From NCBI GenBank assembly GCA_046705545.1, contig JBJKQF010000125.1, positions 1 to 28,462 on the forward strand: a DNA stretch of 28,462 nt, read 5' to 3'. Position numbers and translations under genes: made by a program. Source of the DNA: JAMCXS01 sp046705545. GTDB lineage: Bacteria > Acidobacteriota > Terriglobia > UBA7540. The notes under the pieces are model-generated. The model had not been told where the DNA came from and made no database searches. It saw only the letters and a list, made by a program, of their open reading frames with translations. This document shows, in pieces, positions 1-7,863 of this stretch (position 1 is its first letter; each line of letters starts with the position of its first letter).

Positions 1-2
1 CT

Positions 3-539
3 CGTGACAGCATCTACCGTCATGCGCATGCAACTGGCCTCTTCGACAAACGCCAGGCCAATTTCAAAATGCCTTACTGGAAAATTCTCGAAAGGGTCGA
101 TCGAATCCCTTTCACCGGTTCGAATTATGTCGCGGTGCTCAATTCGTATGCCAAGCACTTCGGGGCTGGACGAAAGCCTGAGGCTGCGCGGCCTTCAGAC
201 CCCAAGTCTGTTCAGACAAACGCAACCCAACAGCCGGACGTCCTAATCTCAGATGGATCGCTTGCCCATCTGGCGGAGGAAACAGAAAGTGCAATTTCAA
301 AGGAGCCTCAGGACGACAGGGACTCAGTGAAGCCCAACAACGATCAGAAGGCAGCCGAGGCGGTTCAGCCCGCGGATCCGAAAGCCGCGACCCAGGAGAC
401 GGCGGCGAACGAAAGGGGCAAAGGTATCCTTGTTGGCTACATCGACGAATTGCTCGACGAAATGTCCGGCAAAGAAGCCGGGCAGGGGCAAAACGAAGAA
501 AAAGAGCTCCAATGTCCAGGGCTTACAACAGTTCAGTAA
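3..539 (+). CDS. 3' end of an unrecognised accessory gene (start lies left of the window)
   Basis: The frame is open from the left edge of the window to a TAA at 537-539, and the in-frame residues before the first ATG (position 69) look as protein-like as those after it, so the gene very likely begins outside the window. About the first 55 visible residues are basic and aromatic (YRHAHATGLFDKRQ, then KMPYWKILERVD and NYVAVLNSYAKHFG) and look like a compact helical domain. The rest, up to about residue 178, is Ala/Pro/Glu/Asp/Lys-rich, low in complexity and probably disordered, with a short acidic helix (YIDELLDEM) near the end. I do not recognise the family. Its position beside a recombinase and a tRNA suggests cargo of an integrated element, but that is inference. 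A short form starting at ATG 69 would have 156 residues. Confidence 0.55.
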   Translation, partial: RDSIYRHAHATGLFDKRQANFKMPYWKILERVDRIPFTGSNYVAVLNSYAKHFGAGRKPEAARPSDPKSVQTNATQQPDVLISDGSLAHLAEETESAISKEPQDDRDSVKPNNDQKAAEAVQPADPKAATQETAANERGKGILVGYIDELLDEMSGKEAGQGQNEEKELQCPGLTTVQ

Positions 540-1348
540 GTGGAATTCGAAAGGCTCTATAAGAGGTTCCGGTTGTCTTCGGTTTGCCTCGGGCCAGGTG
601 CCTCGCACGGCCGGTCGTGTGTCACGCGCGGGTGTCCGTGTGGGTGCTCGGTGACCGCGGAAACTGAATTCCCGGTTGAAAAGTGCAACAGGGACCAGAG
701 AGCGATAGAACTGCCTTATGGTGCCGCCTGGCCTTTATTTGTCGCGACCGAGCTAGCCCATCCAGCGCGTGATGTTTCTGCTGCCTAAGCTAAGTCGCAA
801 CACCCGGCTACAGTCAGGCCGGTGTGATAAGTATCTAAGTTACTGAAAACACATGGTAGAAACCGATTGAGAGAGCTTGCAGGGTGCAACACATTCACTT
901 CCTCCGAGTCGAAGATTTTCGGCTTTGTGGTAGGTTTCCTGCCTTCAGTTTGGTGCAGCATGGCAGGGAGGAAATAGGGCTCGAAGAGGGTCCCCAGATA
1001 TAGTTCAAAAAGGACAGGCACAGCGCCAGGCGTGTTTCCCGCCGAGACCCTGCGACCACCTGCGTGGGCGATTGAGACTGGGCTAATTGAAAAACCTTCT
1101 TCAGACTCCGGCGCGCCAGGTATATTACGGATGGATAAGAGGGAAGACAAGAGAATCGGGATCGAAGAGCGCGGAACTCCGGAGTGTGTGAAGAAGCGAT
1201 TTGATCTCCTGCATGCTCTTGATCGCGTCAGGGGAACCAACCACGATTTGCGCAGATTGACGACACGATCTCCGGGCGCCGGCCCTTGCAATTCAACTTA
1301 ATAAGGGATGGGTGTTTCCGGGAGCGGAACAGAAAACCAGCTGACTTT
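540..1348. other. About 800 bases with no supportable gene
   Basis: Open frames exist on both strands here, the longest being a minus-strand frame of 168 codons at 785-1291 and a plus-strand frame of 89 codons at 1032-1301. None has a recognisable domain, a convincing ribosome binding site or protein-like composition throughout. Between about 1130 and 1290 a minus-strand stretch without a start codon reads plausibly (it includes IVVGSPDAIKSMQEIKSLL), which could be a relic of a decayed gene. I see no RNA gene, insertion sequence or CRISPR repeats. The stretch resembles the eroded interior of an integrated element. Confidence 0.5.
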
Positions 1349-1354
1349 AGAATC

Positions 1355-1602
1355 GATGAGCTGATAGATCTCCTTGCGGACAGGCTCGCCAAGAGGGTCG
1401 AAACAAGACCTAATGACCTCTAGTTCAACGATACGTCCGAGGCCCTTTCCGGTCGCAGAGTCGGAATGTTACCTTCGGCCGGACGGAGGACTCCCTCCGT
1501 CACCTTATCGCCAGTGGCGGGTTGCCGGTTGTAAGGACTGACGAAGCGGGCTTTATCGACCGGCAGGATCGCGGCGATTGGATTCAAGGCCACAAGCGGT
1601 AG
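1355..1602 (+). pseudogene. Decayed excisionase-like helix-turn-helix gene
   Basis: Two reading frames give successive pieces of one small DNA-binding protein. Positions 1355-1420 encode DELIDLLADRLAKRVETRP and then stop at TAG 1421. A second frame, open from just after TGA 1414-1416 to TAG 1600, encodes from 1477 GRTEDSLRHLIASGGLPVV followed by FIDRQDRGDWIQGHKR. The second piece has the look of a MerR/excisionase-type (HTH_17) domain: a helix-turn-helix, a short wing, then the IDRxDxxxWI ending. A third frame supplies the expected Tyr-Leu just before GRT (1470-1475), so at least two frameshifts separate the parts, and the second piece has no start codon. The gene would have lain immediately upstream of the recombinase at 1685, the usual place for a recombination directionality factor. 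The family assignment is from remembered patterns. Confidence 0.6.
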
Positions 1603-1684
1603 CGTTTGCGGCTCTCAAGCTCAGGGTTCAGCGAAAGTCAGTTTTTTGTGACTTGCCGTTCTCAAAGGGAGGAATTGTTAACTC

Positions 1685-2842
1685 ATGAGGAAGCGACCCC
1701 GATTGGGCAGTATCTATCGCCGCAAAAAGAGATTGGGTGATGGAACCGTCGTCACCTTGCCCAATTGGTGGATCAAGTACTCGGACGCCGCCGGAGGTAT
1801 ATTTCGGGAAAGTGCCAGAAGTGCGCAATATAAGCACGCAGAGAGTCTCCTCAAACGACGCATTATGGAAATAGCGGACAATCGATTTCCAGGCCCTAAA
1901 GCACAGCGGCTCAGAGTTGGTGAACTGTTGGACCAGCTTCTTTGGGACTATCAGGTCAATGGGAAAGCTCTCAAAGACTTTGCGGATCCTATCGTTCGTT
2001 GCCATCTCCGGCCATACTTCGGTCGGCTGAGAGCAGTGGATCTGACCACGCCCCTCGTGCAGGAGTATATGCTGAAAAGGACCGGGCAAGGCGCGGCGAA
2101 CGCGACGGTCAACCGAGAATGTGCGCTCTTGCGCAGGGCCTTCAACCTCGGCTGCCGGCAGACCCCACCCATGGTCTTTTTCGTTCCCTTTATCCCCCGG
2201 CTGAAGGAGAGAAATGTACGGAAAGGCTTTCTTGAACACAGCCAGTTCCTGGCACTGCGGCAAGAATTGCCTGACGCGATCAAACCCATCCTTACGTTTG
2301 CATACTACACCGGGTGCCGCAGGGGAGAGATTCTCTCGCTCAGGTGGTCGCAGGTTGATCTTGCGAGGGGACTCGTTCGCCTGGAGCCAGGGACGACGAA
2401 GAACGACGCGCCGAGAACTTTGCCGTTGGTGCCTGAGCTCTCTAAAGTTTTATCGATGCAGAAAGCGATCCGGGACAGAGATTGCCCCGCCTGCCCTTGG
2501 GTTTTCTTCCGCCGTGGCAAGCCGATCCGCAGGTTTGAGGGGGCCTGGAAAAAGGCCTGCAAGGCCGCTGGGTTGGTCGATATAGACGGCCAGCCGGCGC
2601 CGATCTTTCACGACACCCGGCGTACCGGTATCCGCAACCTGGTTCGTGCTGGAATTCCCGAGCGCGTTGCGATGGCGATTTCGGGCCATAAGACACGCTC
2701 AGTCTTCGACCGCTACGATATCACCAGCGAGGCTGATCTTCAGGAGGCAGCCATGCGACTCGATCAATACATCGCGAAGACCGCGAAAAGGGACTCTTCG
2801 ACAGGTTTGGGCACACCTAAGGGCACACCAAAGGGAGAGTGA
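1685..2842 (+). CDS. Tyrosine recombinase / phage-type integrase
   Basis: This 385-residue site-specific recombinase would cut and rejoin DNA through a covalent 3'-phosphotyrosine. The N-terminal part (about 70-155) is a SAM-like core-binding domain and the catalytic domain covers about 180-365. All expected catalytic residues are visible: R212 in TGCRRGE, K239 in the beta-hairpin, H309 and R312 in HDTRR, H335 in SGHKTR and the nucleophile Y344 in FDRYDI. The start ATG follows AAAGGGAGGA (about 1664-1673) at good spacing. The C-terminus carries a short GTPKGTPKGE tail encoded by a 12-bp tandem repeat. It lies 82 bp after the remains of an excisionase-like gene and ends 61 bp before tRNA-Leu, pointing at the 5' end of the tRNA. 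It appears intact although its neighbour is decayed. Whether the element can still move cannot be told from this window. Confidence 0.93.
   Translation: MRKRPRLGSIYRRKKRLGDGTVVTLPNWWIKYSDAAGGIFRESARSAQYKHAESLLKRRIMEIADNRFPGPKAQRLRVGELLDQLLWDYQVNGKALKDFADPIVRCHLRPYFGRLRAVDLTTPLVQEYMLKRTGQGAANATVNRECALLRRAFNLGCRQTPPMVFFVPFIPRLKERNVRKGFLEHSQFLALRQELPDAIKPILTFAYYTGCRRGEILSLRWSQVDLARGLVRLEPGTTKNDAPRTLPLVPELSKVLSMQKAIRDRDCPACPWVFFRRGKPIRRFEGAWKKACKAAGLVDIDGQPAPIFHDTRRTGIRNLVRAGIPERVAMAISGHKTRSVFDRYDITSEADLQEAAMRLDQYIAKTAKRDSSTGLGTPKGTPKGE
2809..2832 (+). repeat. 12-bp tandem repeat, two copies, in the 3' end of the integrase gene
   Basis: GGGCACACCTAA at 2809-2820 is followed directly by GGGCACACCAAA at 2821-2832, one mismatch in 12. 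Being a multiple of three, it duplicates Gly-Thr-Pro-Lys in the protein tail just before the stop. It may be simple slippage. A role as recombinase arm-binding repeats is possible but unsupported. Confidence 0.7.
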
Positions 2843-2903
2843 CTAATGTGAGGATCGGTCTTGCCAAGACAAGTCGTTGAATGTAACGATGATTAGGGAC
2901 TTT

Positions 2904-2988
2904 GCGAAAGTGGCGGAATTGGCAGACGCGCCAGACTTAGGATCTGGTCCCGCAAGGGGTGGGGGTTCGAGTCCCCCCTTTCGCACCA
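2904..2988 (+). tRNA. tRNA-Leu, anticodon UAG, CCA encoded
   Basis: The cloverleaf folds by eye. The acceptor stem pairs GCGAAAG (2904-2910) with CTTTCGC (2978-2984), followed by discriminator A2985 and an encoded CCA (2986-2988). The anticodon stem pairs CCAGA (2931-2935) with TCTGG (2943-2947) around the loop CTTAGGA, which puts the anticodon TAG at 2938-2940 (reads CUA and probably other CUN codons). The T-arm pairs GGGGG (2961-2965) with CCCCC (2973-2977) around TTCGAGT. The variable arm between 2948 and 2960 is extended, as in class II leucine tRNAs. No second copy of its 3' end is visible elsewhere in the window. I see no strong T-tract terminator after it. Confidence 0.96.
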
Positions 2989-3237
2989 GCGATTCGGAAA
3001 ACTCATTCAACCTCAAGTGTTCCAATCAGCCTAATCAGAGTTGATGAAGAGAGGTGTGTTCGCATTCGTTTTCACATCCACGCGCACTCTTTCCAGGTGT
3101 TGGCGGATGGAGACGGCCAAAGGACCAGTGAATACGATCGGTCTCCGGGGCAAGCGATCCGCCCGCCACAGCAGGCGAGGCCCGAGATAGGCTTCATCTC
3201 GCCGGGAAAAATTCTCAGGTTGAAATTCGGTTTTCCC

Positions 3238-3267
3238 TTGACAATTGTTCCTCAGCAGAGCAATTTA
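3238..3267 (+). promoter_or_regulatory. Possible sigma-70-type promoter for the DHH phosphoesterase gene
   Basis: A perfect TTGACA lies at 3238-3243 and is followed 18 bases later by AATTTA (3262-3267), in an AT-rich stretch that stands out from the GC-rich surroundings. The -10 match is weak, and the TATATT at 3281-3286 has no matching -35. The distance to the start at 3336 would leave a leader of about 60 nt. Upstream, between the tRNA and this site, an imperfect hairpin (CGAGAT 3183-3188 with ATCTCG 3196-3201) is the only other structure seen. Confidence 0.3.
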
Positions 3268-3335
3268 GCAAATTCTACTTTATATTGAGATTTGCTCTAT
3301 GCGTCTTGGGGCGAGAGGAATTTTAATCGAGAATA

Positions 3336-4298
3336 ATGAAGGTTCGCGTTTGTTTCCATAATCGGTGCTTTGACGGGGCTTGCTCGGCAGCTGTGTTCTC
3401 ACGCTTTTACCGCGAGGCCATCAATCCGCAAGCGGAATTTCACTATCACGGGTTGATCCACCGCGCAGGGCAACTGTTTGAAGAGGACATCTTCGACGGC
3501 GATGAAAACGTCATCGTGGACTTCAAGTATTCCAGTTCGCCCCGCCTGACGTGGTGGTTTGACCATCACCAAAGCGCTTTCCTAACGGAAGCCGACGCGG
3601 AGCATTTCCGGCAAGACACGAGTGGTAAGAAATTTTACGGGCCGGACTTTCGCTCCTGCACCAAGTTCATCGCGCACATTGGCGCGACGAAATTCGACTT
3701 CAAGCCTCCCGACCTTGAGGAGTTGATTTACTGGGCGGATCTCATTGACGGGGCGCAATACCCCGACGCTAAAACCGCCGTGGAGATGCGGGACCCCGCC
3801 ACCCAGATCACGCTTGTGCTTGAGGGGTTATCGTCTCCCAACTTCGTCACCGACTTGATTCCCGACCTGATCTCGAAGCCGCTCGCGGAAATCGCGGCTC
3901 AGCCCCGCATCCGCGACGCGTTTGACCGGCTCTACCAGCAGCACCTGCGGACCATGGAAATCATCCGCCAGCGCGCGGAGCTGCGCGACCATGTTGTTTA
4001 TCTCGACATTGCGGACCAGGAATTCGAGGGCTTCAACAAATTCATTCCTTATTACCTGTTTCCTGAATCCGTGTATAACGTTGCCCTCAGCAGGTCCAAG
4101 GAGCGCATCAAGATTGCCGTGGGCAGCAATCCTTGGAGCCCCACGCCCAAGGGCGCCAACCTCGCCTCCATCTGCGAGCGATATGGCGGCGGCGGACATG
4201 CAAAAGTCGCCGCGATTTCACTGCCGCCGGGGGATGTTGAGCGGGGGCGCGAGATCGCGCATGAAATTGTGAACGGACTCCGAGCGACTCTGCAATAG
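3336..4298 (+). CDS. DHH/DHHA1-family phosphoesterase
   Basis: This 320-residue cytoplasmic protein belongs to the DHH phosphoesterase superfamily, whose members hydrolyse short oligonucleotides, pAp or cyclic-dinucleotide products with Mn2+. Metal-site motifs appear in order: H8-N9 with D13 in HNRCFDGACSAAV, D62 in IVDFKYS, and the DHH signature D76-H77-H78 in FDHHQSAF, then acidic residues around D135/D138 in WADLIDG. A C-terminal DHHA1-type substrate-binding part carries the glycine-rich YGGGGHAK at 283-290. Length fits the stand-alone NrnA-like or uncharacterised phosphoesterase group rather than RecJ, which is much longer. GAGAGGA at 3313-3319 is a usable but distant ribosome binding site. 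The gene stands alone between the tRNA and an envelope gene, so context does not define the substrate. Superfamily certain; exact substrate unknown. Confidence 0.85.
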   Translation: MKVRVCFHNRCFDGACSAAVFSRFYREAINPQAEFHYHGLIHRAGQLFEEDIFDGDENVIVDFKYSSSPRLTWWFDHHQSAFLTEADAEHFRQDTSGKKFYGPDFRSCTKFIAHIGATKFDFKPPDLEELIYWADLIDGAQYPDAKTAVEMRDPATQITLVLEGLSSPNFVTDLIPDLISKPLAEIAAQPRIRDAFDRLYQQHLRTMEIIRQRAELRDHVVYLDIADQEFEGFNKFIPYYLFPESVYNVALSRSKERIKIAVGSNPWSPTPKGANLASICERYGGGGHAKVAAISLPPGDVERGREIAHEIVNGLRATLQ

Positions 4299-4479
4299 GC
4301 AATCAGCTTCCATTTTCCACACACCGCTTCATTCCCGCTTCAACTTCCCTCAACTGTTGCTGCGGAGCAATGGACTTTTGCGCTTTGATGTCTGAAACTT
4401 GAGGATGAAAGGCCTCTTGTTGACTTCGAGGCGCATCCAAAAGAATAGATCAGTCTTCGGCGTGAGGCGCGGGCTCCAC

Positions 4480-5763
4480 ATGAGATCGAAAACAACTCTG
4501 TTATGGATAGGTTTTCTAGCTTTGGGCGTCACAACCTGGGGATCTCCCTTGCAGCCGACCGTGGCAGCGGCATTGCCTACTTCCATGCCTATTACCGAAA
4601 GTGCCGCCACGCACAACGTGCCGGCCGGGACGATTCTCTATCTCCGTCTCACGACTCCGGTCAGTACTCGAGACTCCAATTTGAATCAAAAAGTTGAAGC
4701 CGAGGTCGAGCGGTCCGTTCGCGGCCCCGAAGGCGTTCAAATCCCTCTGGGAGCCGTGGTCAGCGGGTACGTTGCCAAACTGATTCCTTCCTCCGGTTCC
4801 ACGGATCGGGCCAAACTGCTGTTGCGCTTTAACTCCTTGCACGTGCCCGGGCAGCCGGACATTCCGATTGTGGCCCACGTGACAGGAGTCGACAATGCGC
4901 GAGAAAAAGTTCTTGCGGATGGCACCATCGTGGGCGTCCTGGGCAGTGAGCTGCCCGTTACGCTGTTGAACGGTGCGTTGCAAAGAATCGGGAAGACAAG
5001 CTCCTCGAGCGGCCAGTCCTCCCAGTCCGGCAGCGGATCGATGCTGGGGTCCGGCGACACTTCAATTACCTACTTGGCCGGCACCGAGTTTTTTCTCACT
5101 CTCGACAAGCCTTTGACCGTGCACGGAACCTTTCAGCCCGAATTTGGTTCTCAACTCCCGGCGGATTTGCAGCAAACCATCGTGCAGCTTCTGGCGGGGG
5201 CTCCCAAGCGAGTTGCCAGCAAGAAAGGAAACCTGGGTGGAGTGGTGAACCTGGTCCTCATTGGAGGCCCCAAGGAAATTCTGACGGCGTTTGAGAAAGC
5301 CGGGTGGACGTTGGCTGAAGCCGAAAGCGGCGCGCCCATGTGGAAAACTCTTCAGGCGGTCATCACCGGCAAAGGATATGACGCCGCACCCATGTCCACG
5401 CTCTATGTTTACGGGCGCCCCCAGGATATGGCCTTTGAGAAGATGCTGAACACCTTTGCCATGCGCCATCATTTGCGCCTTTGGAAGGCGCCCGTGAAGA
5501 GTCCGCAGGGCAGGGATGTCTGGCTGGTCGCGGCCGATCATGACAATGGTATTGACATCCATCCGGGTGTGGTCTCTCACGCTACCGATCCCCACGTTGA
5601 TGAGGAGCGAGCCAAAGTCGGGGCTGACCTCGGCATGACGGGAATGGTGTCGGCTGAGCAACTCTTTACCCCGCCGAACCCTTTGCACTCCGGTTATACG
5701 GCGACGGGTGGCAAATGGGAGACCGACGGAAAAGTTCTGGCGATCGAGCTGAAGGCGCAATAA
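4480..5763 (+). CDS. Exported LssY_C-domain protein
   Basis: With the start at ATG 4480 the protein has 427 residues and begins with a normal signal peptide (MRSKTTLLWIGFLALGVTTW). Starts at TTG 4399 or ATG 4405 would put about 25 polar residues in front of that peptide, so I prefer 4480; GAGG at 4464-4467 is a weak ribosome binding site. After the export signal a beta-rich domain (about 45-165) starts with GTILYLRLTTPVSTRDS and resembles domains common in acidobacterial envelope proteins. A Ser/Gly-rich linker follows (about 172-195). The C-terminal part (about 250-360) matches my memory of the LssY_C domain: VVNLVLIGGPKEI, then FEKAGWTLAEA, STLYVYGRPQDMAFE and RHHLRLWKAP. LssY-type domains are linked with membrane PAP2/DedA or secretion proteins, but the biochemical role is not known. 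Likely periplasmic. Confidence 0.7.
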   Translation: MRSKTTLLWIGFLALGVTTWGSPLQPTVAAALPTSMPITESAATHNVPAGTILYLRLTTPVSTRDSNLNQKVEAEVERSVRGPEGVQIPLGAVVSGYVAKLIPSSGSTDRAKLLLRFNSLHVPGQPDIPIVAHVTGVDNAREKVLADGTIVGVLGSELPVTLLNGALQRIGKTSSSSGQSSQSGSGSMLGSGDTSITYLAGTEFFLTLDKPLTVHGTFQPEFGSQLPADLQQTIVQLLAGAPKRVASKKGNLGGVVNLVLIGGPKEILTAFEKAGWTLAEAESGAPMWKTLQAVITGKGYDAAPMSTLYVYGRPQDMAFEKMLNTFAMRHHLRLWKAPVKSPQGRDVWLVAADHDNGIDIHPGVVSHATDPHVDEERAKVGADLGMTGMVSAEQLFTPPNPLHSGYTATGGKWETDGKVLAIELKAQ

Positions 5764-6157
5764 AGAGTCGCCGTTCGCGGGTCTTCTTGCCGTGCTGGGA
5801 CAACGTTTTATTGAACTTTTGGAGGGCGCTACCTTGAGATTCTCAAAAACCCACCATTGACCCACAGGCCCGCCGCAAGGTATGGTTCCTTTCATGGGCG
5901 TAAGGAGCGGGTTCGCAGGGCCATCGCTCCCGCACAGGCCAAATGGTGATGAGTTTCGTTCTGCCGGCTCATTCCGCATTTGCCAATCCAAGGAACTTGC
6001 TTCCACGGACCATTTCAAGCCCGAGGTCTGGGACAAGTTCAAGAAGCGGAGTTGTCTGTTTTACGGCGGGCCCGGTGGGCTGAATTCCTCCCCCAACGGC
6101 TGACCTGCCGCAAGGCTTCCGATAGCTTGACGGACAGAAGCGCGAGACGGATATCTT
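5764..6157. other. Intergenic stretch, no gene seen
   Basis: A plus-strand frame of 73 codons at 5882-6103 has no recognisable domain or ribosome binding site. The only signal I find is a weak promoter-like pair, TTGACC (5857-5862) and TATGGT (5881-5886) with an 18-base spacer, which would leave a leader of about 270 nt before the next gene. A long minus-strand open frame crossing this stretch is antisense to the LssY_C gene and not credible. Confidence 0.4.
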
Positions 6158-7240
6158 GTGAAGAAAAAGAGTCGTCGGCGATGGATCTGGTTAGGGGCAT
6201 CCGCGGTGGTCTTGGCCCTGATCATTTACAACCTTCGTCACAATCCTGAATGGCGTCATTTTGATTGGAAACGTCTCTGGGCCTCTCTGGTGAACGCCCG
6301 TCCCGGGCCATTGCTTCTGGCCCTGGTGACGGTCTACGGCACTTATTTAGTGCGTGCCCTTCGATGGCAGTTTTTTATGAAGCCGATGAAGAAGGCTTCG
6401 CTCTGGGTTCTCTTTGTGGGCCAGGTGTTGGGATTCAGTTCAATCTATCTTGTCGGGCGGCCCGGCGAGTTTGTGCGGCCGGCCTACATCGCCAAGAAGG
6501 AGAGTGTACCGATCACCTCGATGGTCGCCGTGTGGCTGTTGGAGCGAATTTTTGACTCGGTTTGTTTGGCCCTGCTGTTTTCGATTGCCCTCTTTTTTGT
6601 TCCGATGGAGATGATGAATTCAGGGGGGCAGCATGTTTTGACGGTCATGCACCGAGCCGGAGACGCGATGCTGGCGTTAACTATCCTGGTGGTGGGGGGA
6701 CTAATTGCCTATCGTCTGAAAACCCAGCAATTCACAGCCTGGGCGATGCGCATGTTGGGTTTTCTTCCGCACCGGGTCAGCAAGCACCTGCAACATTTCA
6801 TGGAGTCTTTTGCGGAAGGGCTCCAGGTTGTTCAAAGCTTGCCTGATTTTCTGGGCAGTTCGGTGCTGACGATTATCTTATGGTGCATGAACACCACGGT
6901 CTTCTGGCTCGCCTTGCATAGTCTGGGGGGTGGCCTGGAGCAAATGAACTGGATGAGCGCTGGGTTGGTCATGTTCTGCGCCGCATTGGGACTGGTGGTA
7001 CAATTTCCCGGCATCGGCGGAGGGTATCAGGTCGGGATCATTCTGGCTCTGACGGAAATCTTTGCCGTCGAGGCTGATGTGGCGACGGGAGCGGCGATTC
7101 TGCTTTGGCTTCTGATGTCGGTTCCTGTGCTGGTGTTGAGCCTGGGCTTGTTGGTTCCCGAAGGGCTCAGCATCAAGCGGCTTGAAACGATTGCCGAGGA
7201 AGAAGAGTTGGAGCGGGAAGCATCCGTCAAGGACTCTTAG
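6158..7240 (+). CDS. UPF0104 / LPG-synthase-TM (flippase-type) membrane protein
   Basis: This 360-residue integral inner-membrane protein starts at GTG 6158. A basic N-terminus (KKKSRRRW) leads into the first membrane segment (about 10-24), and about seven more hydrophobic segments follow. The family signature is clear: the arginine-rich YLVRALRWQFF at about 63-73, then VGRPGEFVRPAY at 99-110, which is the G-R-x-G-E...RP motif of PF03706 (lysylphosphatidylglycerol synthase TM region, AglD-like). Near the C-terminus a glycine-rich loop, QFPGIGGGYQVG, is also typical. Members move or modify lipid-linked substrates across the cytoplasmic membrane; stand-alone members lacking the catalytic MprF domain have mostly unknown substrates. 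It precedes nrdR by 89 bp with no obvious terminator, so the two may be co-transcribed. Confidence 0.85.
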   Translation: MKKKSRRRWIWLGASAVVLALIIYNLRHNPEWRHFDWKRLWASLVNARPGPLLLALVTVYGTYLVRALRWQFFMKPMKKASLWVLFVGQVLGFSSIYLVGRPGEFVRPAYIAKKESVPITSMVAVWLLERIFDSVCLALLFSIALFFVPMEMMNSGGQHVLTVMHRAGDAMLALTILVVGGLIAYRLKTQQFTAWAMRMLGFLPHRVSKHLQHFMESFAEGLQVVQSLPDFLGSSVLTIILWCMNTTVFWLALHSLGGGLEQMNWMSAGLVMFCAALGLVVQFPGIGGGYQVGIILALTEIFAVEADVATGAAILLWLLMSVPVLVLSLGLLVPEGLSIKRLETIAEEEELEREASVKDS

Positions 7241-7329
7241 CTGTCCAACCTGGCGCGCGGTGCAGCCGCGGGGCAGGATTCCAAGAACCGTCCGCAGTCA
7301 TCAAGTTCAGCCGGACGTAGAGAACATAT

Positions 7330-7791
7330 ATGCGCTGTCCATTTTGCGGCTATACAGAAGACAAGGTTGTGGATTCCCGTTCAGGGAAGATTGCGGATAC
7401 CATCCGTCGCCGGCGGGAGTGTATGAAATGCGGACGCCGGTTCACCACCTACGAGCGGATCGACGAGATCCCTTATATGGTGGTCAAAAAGGATGGCAAT
7501 CGGGAAAAGTTCGACCGCCAGAAGATCCTGGCGGGGCTGCTCAAGGCCTGCGAGAAGCGCCCAGTGCCGATGAACAAGCTGGAAGAAATCGTCGACGAGG
7601 CTGAAGCGTTTGTGGCTGAATCGCCTGACCGGGAGCGTCCAAGCTCCGAGTTAGGTGGGCTGGTTATGGACCGCCTGCGCGGGCTGGACAAAGTCGCCTA
7701 TGTGCGCTTTGCCTCGGTGTACCTGGACTTCAAAGACGTTCGGGAGTTTATGGACGAGCTGAAGGACCTCTTGAAGGCGAAAGCAACGTAG
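7330..7791 (+). CDS. nrdR: Transcriptional repressor NrdR
   Basis: This 153-residue protein has the standard length and architecture of NrdR, the nucleotide-sensing repressor of ribonucleotide reductase genes. The N-terminal zinc ribbon has C3 and C6 (MRCPFCGY) and C31 and C34 (CMKCGRRFTTYER), and the basic segment DTIRRRREC lies between the pairs. The ATP-cone domain (about 49-139) begins at MVVKKDGNREKFDRQKI, which is characteristic. Known members bind ATP or dATP in the cone and repress from tandem NrdR boxes; I did not find such boxes in this window and no nrd gene lies next to it. The ATG is preceded only by weak purine-rich sequence (GTAGAGAA). The gene converges with the GNAT gene on the other strand, with 72 bp between them. 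Confidence 0.97.
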   Translation: MRCPFCGYTEDKVVDSRSGKIADTIRRRRECMKCGRRFTTYERIDEIPYMVVKKDGNREKFDRQKILAGLLKACEKRPVPMNKLEEIVDEAEAFVAESPDRERPSSELGGLVMDRLRGLDKVAYVRFASVYLDFKDVREFMDELKDLLKAKAT

Positions 7792-7863
7792 CTTCTGGAC
7801 TCCTCTTTCCGGCAGCCGCGCCAAGTGGCAACCCCATCCTTGCGGCGGGGCGTTCACCGGATC

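Noticed and set aside
785..1291. Minus-strand frame of 168 codons
   Set aside because: No domain, no ribosome binding site, and rich in Arg/Ser/Pro as expected of a chance frame in GC-rich DNA.
2959..3288. Plus-strand frame of 109 codons
   Set aside because: It begins inside tRNA-Leu (the GVRVPPFAP peptide is the usual translation of a tRNA T-arm) and has no family resemblance.
5062..6042. Minus-strand open frame of 326 codons
   Set aside because: It is antisense to the LssY_C gene, has no domain and its composition reflects the codon pattern of the opposite strand.
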